A stretch of 64,000 nucleotides of DNA from Pseudoxanthobacter soli DSM 19599 (GTDB lineage Bacteria > Pseudomonadota > Alphaproteobacteria > Rhizobiales > Segnochrobactraceae), in contig NZ_FRXO01000003.1 of assembly GCF_900148505.1 (NCBI RefSeq), forward strand, positions 496,001 through 560,000, read 5' to 3'. How positions within the stretch are numbered: position 1 is the first letter of the stretch; each line of letters starts with the position of its first letter. Shown in pieces: positions 1 to 10,417 of this stretch. Under the pieces are notes generated by a model. It had not been told where the DNA came from and ran no database searches. It was given only the letters and a program-made list of their open reading frames with translations. Made by a program: the position numbers and the translations under genes.

Positions 1-1863
1 CAGGCGCTCTGGGCTCTGCACGAGCGCGGCGAAGTCGGCGATGGTCTTGGGGTCGGACAGGTCGCGCGACTGCGCGACCATGCTCATCACGAGATGGTTC
101 TCGACCAGCCAGGCGAGGGTCTCGGTCTCGGCGGCGGTGAAGCCGAAGCGGGGGCCGAGGCGGCGGGCGATGCGGGCGCCGGCGATGGAGTGGTCCTCGG
201 GGCGGCCCTTGGCGATGTCGTGCAGGAACAGCGCGAGATAGATCAGCTTGCGGTTCTGCAATTCCGCCATCAGGCGGGTCGCGATCGGCAGGTTCTCGAT
301 GTGGATGCCGTCCTCGATCTCCGACAGCGCGCCGATGCAGCGCAGCAGGTGCTCGTCCACCGTATAGTGGTGGTACATGTTGAACTGCATCATCGCCACG
401 ACCTTGCCGAAGTCGGGAATGAAGCGGCCGAGCACCCCGGCCTCGTTCATGTGGCGCAGCACCGCCTCGGGCGCGCGGCGCGAGGTCAGGATCTCGATGA
501 AGAGCCGGTTCGCCTCCGGGTTCTCCCGCAGCTTGGCGTCGACGAGCTTCAGCGAGCGCCTTGCGAGGCGCATCGCGTCCGGATGGAATTCGAGGCCGTT
601 GCGGTCCGCGAGGTGGAACAGGCGGATGAGGTTCACCGGGTCGCGGGCGAACACGTCCTTGTCGGCGATATTCAGCCGCTCGTGCTCGATGACGAAATCG
701 CCCGATTCCGGCAGCTTGCGCCGTTTGCGGCGGCCGATCGAGTTGAGGAAGCGGTTGAGCACCGGGGCCTGCTTGACCTGCTCCTCCTCCAGCGCGTTGC
801 AGAAGATCAACGTCAGGTCGCCGACGTCCTTGGCGACGAGGAAGTAGTGCTTCATGAAGCGCTCGACGTCGCGAAGGCCCGGATGGCTGGTGTAGCCGAG
901 CCGTATGGCGATCTCGCGCTGGAAATCGAACGACAGCCGTTCCTCCGCGCGCCCCGTCGCGAAATGAAGGTGGCAGCGAACGGCCCAGAGGAAGTCCTCC
1001 GCCTTGCGGAACAGATTGAGTTCGGCGCGAGAGAACACGCCGAGTTCAGCCAGATCCTCGCGGGAGCGCACGCGGTAGACATATTGGGCGATCCAGAACA
1101 GGGTGTTCAGGTCGCGCAGGCCGCCCTTGCCCTCCTTGACGTTGGGCTCCACCAGATAGCGTGAGCGGCCCTGGCGCTTGTGGCGCTCGTCGCGCTCGGC
1201 GAGCTTGGCGGCGACGAACTCCGACGCCGTTCCCTGCACCACCTCGCGGTCGAACCGGCTGGTCAGGCTCTGAAACAGTTCGCTGTCGCCCCACACGAAC
1301 CGCGCTTCCAGGATGGCGGTGCGGATCGTCATGTCGGATTGCGACAGGCGGATGCACTCGTCGACCGTACGGGTGGCGTGGCCGACCTTCAGGCCCAGAT
1401 CCCAAAGCCCGTAGAGCACGAACTCGACCACGGTCTCGGTCCAGGGCGTGCGCTTGTAGGGCAGCACGAACAGGAGATCGACGTCGGAGCCCGGCGCCAT
1501 CGTGCCTCGGCCATAGCCGCCGACCGCCACCACCGCGACGCGCTCGGCCTTGGAGGGATTGTCGACGCGGAAGACACGGCCGATCGCCACTTCGGCGAGC
1601 TGCCTGACCAGCACATCCTGCAGGTAGGCGAGCCGCTGGGCACAGGAGAGCCCGCTGCCGTCGGCGTTCAGCAATTCTCCGGCCCGGGCAACGGCGGCGG
1701 TGCGTACCTGGCGCAGCCGCGCGATCAGGGCCGGGCGGAACTCCGCCGGTCCTTTGCCGGCGGTTATCCCGTCGATATCGGCCGACAGCGCGGCAACATC
1801 GATCAGGTCCGCCAGTCGCGGCTCGATCTTGTGCATCCCGATCCCGTCCTGTCCCTGCCGCAT
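1..1863 (-). CDS. glnD: [protein-PII] uridylyltransferase GlnD, C-terminus cut off by window edge
   Basis: GlnD adds and removes UMP on PII proteins (GlnB/GlnK) according to glutamine level and so sets nitrogen regulation. About 621 residues are present. The nucleotidyltransferase motif GGYGRG followed by GSDVDLLF lies near residues 115-132. An HD phosphohydrolase signature ([15 protein letters not shown]) follows in the second half. The C-terminal ACT domains lie outside the window, since family members run to about 930 residues. The chosen ATG at 1863 is the first in a frame closed by a stop at 1921-1923; an ATG at 1836 also fits. A palindromic repeat lies just upstream, and no other gene of the transcript is visible. 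Confidence 0.93.
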   Translation of the reverse strand, partial: MRQGQDGIGMHKIEPRLADLIDVAALSADIDGITAGKGPAEFRPALIARLRQVRTAAVARAGELLNADGSGLSCAQRLAYLQDVLVRQLAEVAIGRVFRVDNPSKAERVAVVAVGGYGRGTMAPGSDVDLLFVLPYKRTPWTETVVEFVLYGLWDLGLKVGHATRTVDECIRLSQSDMTIRTAILEARFVWGDSELFQSLTSRFDREVVQGTASEFVAAKLAERDERHKRQGRSRYLVEPNVKEGKGGLRDLNTLFWIAQYVYRVRSREDLAELGVFSRAELNLFRKAEDFLWAVRCHLHFATGRAEERLSFDFQREIAIRLGYTSHPGLRDVERFMKHYFLVAKDVGDLTLIFCNALEEEQVKQAPVLNRFLNSIGRRKRRKLPESGDFVIEHERLNIADKDVFARDPVNLIRLFHLADRNGLEFHPDAMRLARRSLKLVDAKLRENPEANRLFIEILTSRRAPEAVLRHMNEAGVLGRFIPDFGKVVAMMQFNMYHHYTVDEHLLRCIGALSEIEDGIHIENLPIATRLMAELQNRKLIYLALFLHDIAKGRPEDHSIAGARIARRLGPRFGFTAAETETLAWLVENHLVMSMVAQSRDLSDPKTIADFAALVQSPERL

Positions 1864-1870
1864 GGTCCTC

Positions 1871-1952
1871 AGATCGAACCGATCGGGCGCACCATGCTCA
1901 AGCTCTTTTTTCCGGAGCGATTATGTCCGATCGCATCGATCGGAAAGCGCTC
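1871..1952 (-). repeat. Intergenic palindromic repeat, reverse copy
   Basis: Read on the minus strand this begins AGAGCGCTTTCCGATC and continues with CGATCGGA, CGCTCCGG and GAGCATG, matching the family seen at 41453, 32122 and 51611. The second hairpin is degenerate. It lies immediately upstream of the glnD start. The rest of the gap up to 2305 holds no convincing gene or signal. Confidence 0.6.
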
Positions 1953-2305
1953 TCGTGTTTCGAAATCCCGTGCCGCTTCGTCCCGGACGTGACTTCCTTT
2001 TCCTGAGGCCGCCTCATCTCGCCGGCCGCCTTGGCGACGCCCGCGGGTTGCGCATGGTGCGTCAGCAAGAATCTATCGCGGCCTTGGGTCCAGCGCCATC
2101 CGATCCCACGTTCCAGCGGCCCCCGGCAACGGATTTTGCGGCGTGCAGCGCCTATCCCGGTGCCTTTTTCACCCTTCTGGGGGTTGGCAAGCCCGCATCC
2201 GGCCTGCCGCTCGGCGGAAACACCAGCTTGGCACTGGTATTTAGGTTGCCGAACGCGCCGATTCCACCGCGGCGCCGCCCGTTTGCCGTCGGGAACTGCC
2301 CGGGC

Positions 2306-3556
2306 TCAGGCGGCCAGCGCCGCGACGAGGGCGTTCAGCACGAGCCTGCCGCGCGGGGTGGCGGCGATCCGTCCGTTCGCCCGGCGGAGGATAAGCCCTT
2401 CCTCGGTGAAATCGGCGAGCCGTGCGGCGGGAACCGGCCGTCCGCCGAGGGCGGCGTAGCGGTCGAGGTCGATGCCTTCGGCGAGCCGCAGCCCCATCAG
2501 CAGGAACTCGTCCGCGGTTTCCTCCGCCGTCAGGACCGTCTCGTCGATGATGCCGCTGCCGGTGCGTTCGACCCGTTCGAGCCAGCTTTCCGGGTGCCGT
2601 TCGCATGCCGTGGCCCAGCGGCCGTTGCCCTGGCTCAGCCGGCCGTGGGCACCGGGGCCGACGCCGACATAGTCGTTCGTCCGCCAGTAGACCAGATTGT
2701 GCCGGCTTTCCGCGCCGGGCCGGGCGTGGTTCGAGATCTCGTAGGCCGGCAGCCCGTGGGCGGCACAGATGTCCTGGGTGAGTTCGTACAGAGCGGCGGC
2801 CTCGTCGTCGGGCGGTGTCACGAGGCGGCCCTTCTCGTGCAGGGCGGCGAACGGCGTGCCGGGCTCGATGGTGAGCTGGTAGAGCGAGAGGTGCTCGCCG
2901 GCCATCGCCAGCGCACGGCCGAGTTCCTCTTCCCAGGCGGCGGCCGTCTGGCCGGGCCGGGCGTAGATCAGGTCGAACGAGGAGCGCGGAAACACCCGCT
3001 GGGCGATGGCGATGGCGTCCCGCGCCTGTGCGGCGTCGTGGATGCGGCCGAGCGCCCTCAGCGGCGCATCGTCGAGCGCCTGGACCCCGAGCGAGACGCG
3101 ATTGACACCGGCGGCGCGGTAGCCGGCGAACCTGCCTGCCTCGACGCTCGACGGATTGGCCTCAAGCGTGATTTCCACGTCCGCGTCGACCGCCCATGTG
3201 GCGGCAATGGCGTCGAGCACGGTGCCGACCGTCGAAGGCTCCATCAGCGAGGGCGTGCCGCCGCCGAAGAACACCGAGGTCACGCGCCGGCCCGGCACCC
3301 GTGCGCCGGCGGTCGCGATCTCCGCCTCGAAGGCGCGGGCGAACCGCGTCTGGTCGACGGGCTTGTGGCGGACATGGCTGTTGAAGTCGCAATAGGGGCA
3401 CTTGGCCGCGCAGAAAGGCCAGTGCACGTAGATGCCGAACCCCTCGCCGGAGCCGCCTGCGGCGCGATCGGTCTGGTCGATGACCTGTGTGCCTGTGACC
3501 TGTGTGCCTATGACCTGGGCGGCGTCCATCGCTTCGTGCGGTGCCTCCCGGGTCAC
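2306..3556 (-). CDS. hemW: HemW-type radical SAM heme chaperone
   Basis: This is a radical SAM protein of the HemN/HemW group. The radical SAM cluster motif C-x3-C-x2-C appears as [10 protein letters not shown] near residue 50, followed by the glycine motif FFGGGTPS. At 416 residues it matches HemW rather than the longer oxygen-independent coproporphyrinogen oxidase HemN, so heme delivery is more likely than heme synthesis. The start at 3556 gives an ATGA overlap with the rdgB stop, which implies coupled translation, although most HemW proteins begin closer to the [10 protein letters not shown] strand. The N-terminal extension contains a small internal repeat ([13 protein letters not shown]). 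It is the last gene of rph-rdgB-hemW. Confidence 0.93.
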   Translation of the reverse strand: MTREAPHEAMDAAQVIGTQVTGTQVIDQTDRAAGGSGEGFGIYVHWPFCAAKCPYCDFNSHVRHKPVDQTRFARAFEAEIATAGARVPGRRVTSVFFGGGTPSLMEPSTVGTVLDAIAATWAVDADVEITLEANPSSVEAGRFAGYRAAGVNRVSLGVQALDDAPLRALGRIHDAAQARDAIAIAQRVFPRSSFDLIYARPGQTAAAWEEELGRALAMAGEHLSLYQLTIEPGTPFAALHEKGRLVTPPDDEAAALYELTQDICAAHGLPAYEISNHARPGAESRHNLVYWRTNDYVGVGPGAHGRLSQGNGRWATACERHPESWLERVERTGSGIIDETVLTAEETADEFLLMGLRLAEGIDLDRYAALGGRPVPAARLADFTEEGLILRRANGRIAATPRGRLVLNALVAALAA

Positions 3557-4197
3557 GCCTTCAGGCAGGCGTCGGCGAACAGGCGGAAGGCGCGGGCGCG
3601 GTGGGACAGTCCGCCGCCGTCCGCGTCCAGTCCATGCTTTTCCTCGCTCGACATCTCGCCGAAGGTGCGGTCGTGGCCGTCGGGCAGGAACATCGGGTCA
3701 TAGCCGAAACCGCGCTCGCCGCGCGGCGGCCACACCAGCGTGCCGTGCACCTCGCCGACGAAGGTCTCGATGTGCCCGTCCGGCCAGGCAAGGCAGAGCG
3801 CCGCGACGAACTTCGCCCGCCGCGCCTCCGGCGTCACCGCGCCGGCGGCCTGGAGCTTTTCCTCCACGTTCCGCATGGCGCGCGCGAAATCCTTGTCCGG
3901 CCCGGCCCAACGCGCCGAATAGATGCCCGGCGCGCCGTCGAGGGCATCGACCGCAAGACCGGAATCGTCGGCGAGCGCCGGAAGACCGGACGCGGTCGCG
4001 GCGGCGACAGCCTTAAGCCGGGCGTTGCCCTCGAAGGTGGTCTCGGTCTCATCCGGCTCCGGCAGCCCCAGCGCGCCCGCCGACACCGTCTCGATGCCGA
4101 AAGGCGCCACGAGGAAGCCGATCTCGGCGAGCTTGCCCTTGTTGTGGGTGGCAACGACGAGGCGCGGTTCGGAAAGGCGGCGGGCGGGTTGGGTCAC
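3553..4197 (-). CDS. rdgB: dITP/XTP pyrophosphatase (non-canonical purine NTPase)
   Basis: RdgB/HAM1 hydrolyses dITP, ITP and XTP to monophosphates and keeps deaminated purines out of nucleic acids. The N-terminal signature [14 protein letters not shown] and the substrate motif [22 protein letters not shown] are intact, as is the C-terminal GFGYDPMF. The product is 214 residues, normal for the family. I chose the GTG at 4197 because it is the only start near the conserved N-terminus and leaves an 8-bp gap after rph. The open frame continues further upstream, but only as an out-of-frame shadow of rph. The 3' end overlaps hemW by 4 bp. Confidence 0.95.
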   Translation of the reverse strand: MTQPARRLSEPRLVVATHNKGKLAEIGFLVAPFGIETVSAGALGLPEPDETETTFEGNARLKAVAAATASGLPALADDSGLAVDALDGAPGIYSARWAGPDKDFARAMRNVEEKLQAAGAVTPEARRAKFVAALCLAWPDGHIETFVGEVHGTLVWPPRGERGFGYDPMFLPDGHDRTFGEMSSEEKHGLDADGGGLSHRARAFRLFADACLKA

Positions 4198-4205
4198 GAT
4201 GGGCC

Positions 4206-4928
4206 TCAGAGGATCGCGAGCTTCTGGAGCTCGACGAGGCGGCGGGTGCCGGCCTCGGCGAGGTCGAGCATCGCCAGGAATTCGTCGCGGCTGAACGGCT
4301 TGCCTTCCGCGGTGCCCTGGATCTCGACGAGGCCGCCGGAACCGGTCATCACGAAGTTCGCATCGGTCTCGGCGGCGGAATCCTCGACATAATCGAGATC
4401 GAGCACCGGCCGGCCGCCATGGATGCCGACGGAGATGGCGGCAATGTGGTCGGTCAGCACCGGCCGGCTCACCATGCCGCGCGCCTTCATCCAGGCGATG
4501 CAGTCGTGAAGCGCGACCCATGCGCCGGTGATCGAGGCGGTGCGGGTGCCGCCGTCCGCCTGGATCACGTCGCAATCGACGGTGATCTGGCGTTCGCCGA
4601 GCGCCTCGAGATCGACGATGGCACGCAGCGAGCGGCCGATCAGGCGCTGGATTTCCTGGGTGCGGCCGGACTGTTTGCCGGCGGCGGCCTCACGGCGGGT
4701 GCGCTCGTGGGTGGCGCGCGGCAGCATGCCGTATTCGGCCGTCACCCAGCCCCGGCCACCCCCGCGCAGCCACGGCGGCACCTTTTCCTCAAGGCTCGCG
4801 GTGCACAGCACATGGGTGTCGCCGAACTTCACGAGGCAGGAACCTTCCGCATGGCGCGTGACGCCCCGCTCGAGGGTCACGGACCGCAGTTCGTCTGCGG
4901 CGCGCTTGGAAGGGCGGGACGTCGTCAT
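4206..4928 (-). CDS. rph: Ribonuclease PH
   Basis: RNase PH is a phosphorolytic 3'-5' exoribonuclease that trims tRNA 3' ends. The 240-residue protein has the family start ([13 protein letters not shown]), the internal [15 protein letters not shown] segment that binds substrate and phosphate, and the [18 protein letters not shown] motif. It is the first gene of the minus-strand operon with rdgB and hemW and is divergent from hrcA. The rph/hrcA head-to-head arrangement is common in rhizobia. Confidence 0.96.
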   Translation of the reverse strand: MTTSRPSKRAADELRSVTLERGVTRHAEGSCLVKFGDTHVLCTASLEEKVPPWLRGGGRGWVTAEYGMLPRATHERTRREAAAGKQSGRTQEIQRLIGRSLRAIVDLEALGERQITVDCDVIQADGGTRTASITGAWVALHDCIAWMKARGMVSRPVLTDHIAAISVGIHGGRPVLDLDYVEDSAAETDANFVMTGSGGLVEIQGTAEGKPFSRDEFLAMLDLAEAGTRRLVELQKLAIL

Positions 4929-5265
4929 CGAGGCAGGTATCCTTTGCGGTCTGGCCCGCGGCGCCCGAGCGGCGGCTGGCCTGTTTCACGTTTACGGCAC
5001 TCGCGACGCGCGGCTGGCTCAGGCCAGGCCGGCTTCTCCGGGCGATGATCGGGACCGCTTGCGCTGAAAATCCACGCGCTTCTACCGCCCGGAGCCCATC
5101 GGCGGCAAGCGGCCGGCGACGAGCGGCGCCGCCGCAAGCGGATTTTCGGCGTGGAGCGAACCGTTTCATGCAGGAAACCTTGCGGGAATCCTTGCCGAGC
5201 CGCACGCGGCATCCTTTATTATCGTCAGGGCCTTGGGTGGGGCTGATGTGAAACGAGAGGATGCG
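4929..5265. other. Divergent rph/hrcA intergenic region
   Basis: This 337-bp gap separates the divergent rph and hrcA genes and no gene is evident. An imperfect inverted repeat pairs GCTGAAAATCC (about 5063-5078) with GGATTTTCGGC (about 5138-5150). At 5191-5220 CTTG is followed 18 nt later by CCTTTATTAT, which loosely resembles an alphaproteobacterial RpoH promoter reading into hrcA; this is weak. No CIRCE element was found. Confidence 0.35.
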
Positions 5266-6348
5266 ATGACGGCCGAACGCAGACGCGAACCGTTGTCGCC
5301 GAGTGTGATCGACCTCGACGAGCGGTCGCGCGAGATTTTCCGGCGGATCGTCGAGACCTATCTCGATACCGGCGAGCCGCTCGGGTCGCGCACCCTGTCG
5401 CGCCTGCTGCCGATGACGCTGTCGCCGGCTTCCGTGCGCAACGTGATGGCCGATCTCGAAGCGCTCGGCCTGGTCTTTTCCCCCCACACCTCCGCCGGGC
5501 GGCTGCCGACGCAGCGGGGCCTGCGCTTCTTCGTCGATGCCATGCTGGAGATCGGCGACCTCGCCACCGAGGAGCGCGACCGCATCGAAGCGCAGATCCG
5601 CACCGGCGGCGGCGGGCGCACCTACGAGGGCCTGCTGACAGAGGCGAGCCAGATGCTGTCCGGCCTGTCGCGCGGCGCGGGCATGGTCATCACCAGCACG
5701 GCCGACCTCAGGCTCAAGCACATCGAATTCGTCCGCCTCGACCAGGCCCGCGCACTGGCGGTGCTCGTCGGCTCCGACGGCTCGGTCGAGAACCGGCTGG
5801 TGACACTGCCGCCGGGCCTGCCGTCCTCTGCGCTGGTGGAGGCGAGCAACTATATGAACGCCCACATCCGCGGCCGCACTTTGTCGGAGGCCAAGTCGGA
5901 GCTGGAGCGCGTCAGCCTCGCCGAACAGGCCGAACTCGACGAGATCACCCGGCGCCTGGTGGAAACCGGCCTCGCCGTCTGGTCGGAAGCCGGCGACGAG
6001 CGGCCGGGCACCCTCATCATCCACGGCCGCGCCAACCTGCTGGGCGATCTCAAGGCCGAGGAGGATATCGAGCGCATCCGCCTCCTGTTCGACGACCTCG
6101 AACAGAAGCGCGATCTCATCCATCTGCTCGGGCTCGCCGAATCCGGCGACGGGGTGCGTATCTTCATCGGGTCGGAGAACAAGCTGTTCTCGCTGTCGGG
6201 CTCTTCGCTGGTGGTCTCGCCCTACCGGGACACCGAGAACCACATCGTCGGCGTGCTCGGCGTCATCGGGCCGACCCGGCTCAACTATGCCCGCATCGTG
6301 CCCGTGGTGGACTACACCGCCAAGCTGATCGGCCGGATCGTCGGCTGA
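5266..6348 (+). CDS. hrcA: Heat-inducible transcription repressor HrcA
   Basis: HrcA represses groESL and related operons by binding CIRCE, with activity tuned by GroEL. The 360-residue protein has an N-terminal winged helix ([18 protein letters not shown], then [16 protein letters not shown]) and the conserved [18 protein letters not shown] segment, followed by the GAF-like regulatory half. I chose the ATG at 5266, preceded by GAGAGG; an in-frame TTG at 5233 is less likely. No CIRCE lies in the window, so its targets are elsewhere. In many relatives grpE follows hrcA, but here the next gene is an EI24-domain protein. Confidence 0.95.
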   Translation: MTAERRREPLSPSVIDLDERSREIFRRIVETYLDTGEPLGSRTLSRLLPMTLSPASVRNVMADLEALGLVFSPHTSAGRLPTQRGLRFFVDAMLEIGDLATEERDRIEAQIRTGGGGRTYEGLLTEASQMLSGLSRGAGMVITSTADLRLKHIEFVRLDQARALAVLVGSDGSVENRLVTLPPGLPSSALVEASNYMNAHIRGRTLSEAKSELERVSLAEQAELDEITRRLVETGLAVWSEAGDERPGTLIIHGRANLLGDLKAEEDIERIRLLFDDLEQKRDLIHLLGLAESGDGVRIFIGSENKLFSLSGSSLVVSPYRDTENHIVGVLGVIGPTRLNYARIVPVVDYTAKLIGRIVG

Positions 6349-6435
6349 CCGTCATCGTCCCGTTGCCGGCCGCGGCGTCCCGACCCGGCGCGATGCGGCG
6401 CCGTGCCCCGTCCTTCCGGAGGAACCATCGCTTTC

Positions 6436-7101
6436 ATGTTCAACGATGCCGTCGAAGCCTTCCGCGAGGTCCTGACGCCCCCGTTCCGCGCGATCCTGCT
6501 GCGCTCGGTCGCCATCACCATCGGGCTCCTGATCGTGCTCGGCATCGGGCTGGAGGCGTTGCTGACGTGGGCGCTCGACCTGCCCTATCCCTGGCTCAAC
6601 GTCACCGCCTCGATCCTTGGCGGCGTCGGCATTCTCATCGCGCTCGCCTTCATGGTCGGGCCGGTGACGTCGCTGCTCGCAGGCTTCTTCGCCGACGACG
6701 CGGCGGAGATCGTCGAGCGCACCCGCTTTCCCCAGGACCCGCCCGGCGTCGCATTGCCGCTCGGCCGTTCGCTCGTCGTCACCATCCGGTTCGCGCTCGT
6801 CACCCTCGCCGGCAACATCGTTGCCCTGGCGCTGCTGCTGGTGCCGGGCGTCAATATCGCCGCGTTCTTCGTGGTGAACGGCTATCTGCTCGGGCGCGAA
6901 TATTTCGAAGCCGCCGCCATGCGTTTCCGCCCGGTGGAGGAGGCGCGGGCGTTCCGGCGGCGGCATGGCGTCGCGGTCTTCGTCGCCGGACTGGTGGTGG
7001 CGGTGGTGCTGGCGATCCCGTTCGTCAATCTGGTGACGCCGCTTTTCGCCACGGCATTCATGGTGCGCCTGCACAAGCGTCTGTCGGCCGCAGCAGGATA
7101 A
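6436..7101 (+). CDS. EI24/CysZ-family membrane protein
   Basis: This 221-residue integral membrane protein has about four to five hydrophobic segments (roughly residues 22-45, 53-77, 107-135 and 180-205). Its pattern, with GPVTSLLAGFFADDAAEIVE followed by NGYLLGREYFE, matches the EI24 domain family that includes the sulfate importer CysZ. Sulfate transport is known for enterobacterial CysZ but is not established for alphaproteobacterial members, so the substrate is open. A GGAGG at 6418-6422 precedes the ATG at 6436. It follows hrcA by 87 bp and could share its transcript. Confidence 0.8.
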   Translation: MFNDAVEAFREVLTPPFRAILLRSVAITIGLLIVLGIGLEALLTWALDLPYPWLNVTASILGGVGILIALAFMVGPVTSLLAGFFADDAAEIVERTRFPQDPPGVALPLGRSLVVTIRFALVTLAGNIVALALLLVPGVNIAAFFVVNGYLLGREYFEAAAMRFRPVEEARAFRRRHGVAVFVAGLVVAVVLAIPFVNLVTPLFATAFMVRLHKRLSAAAG

Positions 7102-7119
7102 GGCGCGCCGGCCGGCGCC

Positions 7120-7225
7120 CATCCCGTTCAGAGCGAACCGCCTGAACGCCGGGGACGGATGCACAAGTCTTGAATCTCGGGCGATTCCGTGCGCTCGGAT
7201 GATTCCATCCGGTCGAAAAGCCCTC
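7120..7225 (-). repeat. Intergenic palindromic repeat, reverse copy
   Basis: Read on the minus strand this contains GACCGGATGGAATCATCCG, then GAATCGCCCGAGATTCAAG, then a degenerate GTTCAGGCGGTTCGCTCTGAAC hairpin. Order and spacing match the family at 41453 and 51611. It sits between the EI24 protein gene and the sdh promoter region, in reverse orientation relative to most copies. Confidence 0.65.
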
Positions 7226-7329
7226 CGACGCTGCCAGCGGCTTGGTGCGGGGCCTCTCATCCGAAGGTCGGGGGATGATTTTCTGCCGCGGCCGGTATAT
7301 GCCCTAAACGTCATCGGCGGGTGAAGTTT

Positions 7330-7372
7330 ACGTATACGTCACTTTGACGGCCGCCGGTTGACGAGTTAGAAG
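7330..7372 (+). promoter_or_regulatory. Candidate sdh promoter with upstream palindrome
   Basis: TTGACG (7344-7349), a 17-nt spacer and TAGAAG (7367-7372) form a plausible sigma-70 promoter about 170 bp upstream of sdhC. A perfect 10-bp palindrome ACGTATACGT (7330-7339) sits just upstream of the -35 element and could be a regulator site. The -10 match is modest. Confidence 0.4.
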
Positions 7373-7541
7373 GCTTCCATTCGGCGGTCTGCCGGCGACC
7401 GAACCTTGGTGCTTCGAACGAAGCTGCGGGATTGGCTCGACCGGGCACGAGCGGCCGGCATCTGGCCCCGGTTTTCGTCCGGCCGGCCCGGGTGAAGCCC
7501 AAGCGGGTCCAGAGCGGTCAGAACCGCGTGGAGAGGGAACG

Positions 7542-7940
7542 ATGTCGAACGCCGACCTCAAGTCCAATCGTCCGGTGTCGCCGCATCTTCAGATCTATCG
7601 GATGACGCTGACGATGGCGATGTCGATCGTGCATCGCATCACGGGCGGCGCACTCTATTTCGGCACCATCCTCCTGGCGATCTGGCTGATCGCGGCTGCG
7701 GCCGGGCCGTCGGCGTTCGAGACCGTCAACGCGATCTACGGTTCCATCATCGGCCGCCTGATCCTGTTCGGCTACACCTGGGCGCTGATCCACCACATGC
7801 TCGGCGGCATCCGCCACCTGATCTGGGATACCGGCCGCGGGTTCGATCCGGCGAGCCGCGAGACACTCGCGCGCCTCAATATCATCGGTTCGGTCGTGCT
7901 CACGATCGTGCTGTGGGGCATCGGCCTCGCCGTTGGTTGA
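7542..7940 (+). CDS. sdhC: Succinate dehydrogenase cytochrome b556 subunit
   Basis: SdhC is the first membrane anchor of complex II and helps bind heme b and ubiquinone. The 132-residue protein has the family N-terminus (RPVSPHLQIYRMTLTMAMSI), SIVHRITGG after it, and the heme-ligand region HHMLGGIRHLIWD. Three transmembrane helices are evident. An AGGGAACG stretch precedes the ATG. It is the first gene of sdhCDAB. Confidence 0.95.
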   Translation: MSNADLKSNRPVSPHLQIYRMTLTMAMSIVHRITGGALYFGTILLAIWLIAAAAGPSAFETVNAIYGSIIGRLILFGYTWALIHHMLGGIRHLIWDTGRGFDPASRETLARLNIIGSVVLTIVLWGIGLAVG

Positions 7941-8081
7941 CGCATCGGCGGGGAATTTCGGCGGCGGCTTTGCCCGGGTGATCCCGGCAAGTGGAGCGGC
8001 GGCCGGTGACGAGAGGGCTGCGGAGCCGCGCCGGTGCACGAGATGCGCGGCCGCTCCCGGGGAAACGTGAAGGGCAACGCC

Positions 8082-8459
8082 ATGATGCGCACGCCGCTCA
8101 GCAAGGTCCGCGGTCTCGGCTCCGCGAAGGACGGCACGGAACATTTCTGGCGCCAGCGCATCACGGCGCTCGCCAACGTCCCGCTCACGATCTTCTTCGT
8201 GGTGCTGGTGATCGCGCTCCAGGGCGGCGACTACGCCTCGGTCCATGCGGCGCTTTCCTCGCCGTTCGTGGCGGTGCTGCTGCTGCTGTTCGTGCTGGTC
8301 GGTGTCTATCACATGAAGATCGGCATGCAGGTCATCATCGAGGACTACGTTCATCACGAGCTGTCCAAGGTGCTGGTGCTCGCTGCAAATTCCTTCTTCT
8401 CCGCCGTGATCGGGCTCGCCTCGGTCTGGGCGGTGCTCAAGATCAGCTTCGGAGGCTGA
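8082..8459 (+). CDS. sdhD: Succinate dehydrogenase hydrophobic membrane anchor subunit
   Basis: SdhD is the second membrane anchor of complex II. The 125-residue product begins [23 protein letters not shown], a typical alphaproteobacterial SdhD start, and has three hydrophobic helices with the heme-proximal sequence [18 protein letters not shown] chose the ATG at 8082, preceded by GAAGGG; an in-frame start at 8034 would add an unlikely charged leader. It ends 4 bp before sdhA. Confidence 0.93.
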   Translation: MMRTPLSKVRGLGSAKDGTEHFWRQRITALANVPLTIFFVVLVIALQGGDYASVHAALSSPFVAVLLLLFVLVGVYHMKIGMQVIIEDYVHHELSKVLVLAANSFFSAVIGLASVWAVLKISFGG

Positions 8460-8463
8460 CACC

Positions 8464-10305
8464 ATGGCCGAGTTGAACGGATCCGCCGGCGGGCCTGCGC
8501 CCGTGCCGAACATCAACGGGCGCGCCTATCCCTTCATCGACCACACGGTGGATGTCGTCGTGGTGGGCGCCGGTGGCGCCGGCCTCAGGGCCGTCGTCGG
8601 CTGCGCCGAGGCTGGCCTCAAGACCGCCTGTATCACCAAGGTGTTCCCGACCCGCTCCCACACCGTCGCGGCGCAGGGCGGCATCTCCGCCTCGCTCGGC
8701 AACATGGGGCCGGACGACTGGCGCTGGCACATGTACGACACCGTCAAGGGGTCGGACTGGCTCGGCGACCAGGATGCCATCGAGTACCTCGTGCGCAATG
8801 CGCCGGCCGCGGTCTACGAGCTGGAGCACTGGGGCGTGCCGTTCTCGCGCACCGAGGAAGGCAAGATCTACCAGCGTCCGTTCGGTGGCATGACCACGCA
8901 TTTCGGCAAGGGCCGCGCCCAGCGCACCTGCGCCGCCGCCGACCGCACCGGCCATGCCATCCTGCACACGCTCTACGGCCAGTCGCTGCGCCATTCGGCG
9001 GAGTTCTTCATCGAGTACTTCGCCATCGACCTCATCATGGAAGACGGCGCCTGCCGCGGCGTGGTGGCCCTCTGCCTCGAGGACGGCTCGCTGCACCGCT
9101 TCCGTGCCCACCGCACCATCCTCGCCACCGGTGGCTACGGCCGCGCCTATTTCTCGGCGACCTCGGCCCACACCTGCACCGGCGACGGCAACGCCATGGT
9201 GCTGCGCGCCGGCCTGCCGCTGCAGGACATGGAGTTCGTGCAGTTCCATCCGACCGGCATCTACGGTTCGGGCTGCCTGATCACCGAGGGTGCGCGCGGC
9301 GAAGGCGGCTATCTCGTCAATTCGGCCGGCGAGCGCTTCATGGAGCGCTACGCGCCCTCCGCCAAGGACCTCGCCTCGCGCGACGTCGTGTCCCGCGCCA
9401 TGACCATCGAGATCCGCGAGGGCAGGGGTGTCGGCAAGAACGCCGATCACATCTACCTGCATCTCGACCATCTCGATCCGGCCATCCTGCACGAGCGCCT
9501 GCCCGGCATCTCGGAATCGGCCAAGATCTTCGCCGGAGTCGATGTCACCAAGCAGCCGATCCCGGTGCTGCCGACCGTGCACTACAACATGGGCGGCATC
9601 CCGACGAACTATCACGGCGAGGTCCTGACCAAGGTCGGCGGCGACCCGGATACCGTCGTGCCCGGCCTGATGGCCCTCGGCGAAGCGGCCTGCGTCTCGG
9701 TCCACGGCGCCAACCGCCTCGGCTCCAACTCGCTGATCGATCTCGTGGTGTTCGGCCGCGCGGCCGGCCTCAGGTGCGCCGAGATGATCGAGAAGGGCGG
9801 CAAGCACGCCGACCTGCCGAAGGATGCCGGCTTCCAGGCCGTCGAGCGGCTCGACCGGCTGCGCTACGCCTCCGGCGCCATTCCCACGGCGGAGCTGCGC
9901 TCGCGCATGCAGAAGACGATGCAGACCAACTGCGCGGTGTTCCGCACCGGCGAAGTGCTCGAGGAGGGTCACAAGCTCATCCACGACATCTGGTCGGTGT
10001 CCGGCGATATCCGCGTGACCGACCGCTCGTTGATCTGGAATTCCGACCTCATCGAGTCGCTCGAATACGAGAACCTGATCTCCCAGGCGGTCGTGACGAT
10101 GGACTCGGCGCTGAACCGTCAGGAAAGCCGCGGCGCCCACGCCCGCGAGGATTTCCCCGATCGCGACGACAGGGAATGGATGAAGCATACGCTCGCCTGG
10201 GCCGACCCGGCGACGCGGACGGTGACGCTCGATTACCGGCCGGTGCACGCCTACACCATGTCGAACGACATCGAATATATCGCGCCCCAGAAGCGCGTTT
10301 ACTGA
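8464..10305 (+). CDS. sdhA: Succinate dehydrogenase flavoprotein subunit
   Basis: SdhA carries covalent FAD and oxidises succinate to fumarate. The 613-residue protein has the dinucleotide-binding motif [13 protein letters not shown], the histidine for FAD attachment in [18 protein letters not shown], and the catalytic region [20 protein letters not shown]. The late [19 protein letters not shown] motif is intact, as is the C-terminal [14 protein letters not shown]. It starts 4 bp after sdhD, so the two are tightly coupled. Confidence 0.98.
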   Translation: MAELNGSAGGPAPVPNINGRAYPFIDHTVDVVVVGAGGAGLRAVVGCAEAGLKTACITKVFPTRSHTVAAQGGISASLGNMGPDDWRWHMYDTVKGSDWLGDQDAIEYLVRNAPAAVYELEHWGVPFSRTEEGKIYQRPFGGMTTHFGKGRAQRTCAAADRTGHAILHTLYGQSLRHSAEFFIEYFAIDLIMEDGACRGVVALCLEDGSLHRFRAHRTILATGGYGRAYFSATSAHTCTGDGNAMVLRAGLPLQDMEFVQFHPTGIYGSGCLITEGARGEGGYLVNSAGERFMERYAPSAKDLASRDVVSRAMTIEIREGRGVGKNADHIYLHLDHLDPAILHERLPGISESAKIFAGVDVTKQPIPVLPTVHYNMGGIPTNYHGEVLTKVGGDPDTVVPGLMALGEAACVSVHGANRLGSNSLIDLVVFGRAAGLRCAEMIEKGGKHADLPKDAGFQAVERLDRLRYASGAIPTAELRSRMQKTMQTNCAVFRTGEVLEEGHKLIHDIWSVSGDIRVTDRSLIWNSDLIESLEYENLISQAVVTMDSALNRQESRGAHAREDFPDRDDREWMKHTLAWADPATRTVTLDYRPVHAYTMSNDIEYIAPQKRVY

Positions 10306-10314
10306 CGAACGGAC

Positions 10315-10340
10315 ACGGCGCCGGCCTCTCCCGGCGCCGT
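10315..10340 (+). other. Stem-loop between sdhA and sdhB
   Basis: ACGGCGCCGG pairs perfectly with CCGGCGCCGT around a 6-nt loop. No T-run follows, so it is more likely an mRNA-stabilising or processing hairpin that adjusts the SdhA/SdhB ratio than a terminator. Confidence 0.55.
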
Positions 10341-10417
10341 CATCCATCCGGGAATTGCCTGCGGCGCGGGCAGAATGCACAAGCGACCCGCGCTGCGGGT
10401 CCGTCGGGGACGAGACC

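Noticed and set aside
4198-4575. Upstream extension of rdgB
   Set aside because: It is a shadow of rph in another frame; the family N-terminus starts at the GTG at 4197.
4929-5265. CIRCE operator search upstream of hrcA
   Set aside because: No TTAGCACTC-N9-GAGTGCTAA pattern or close variant is present.
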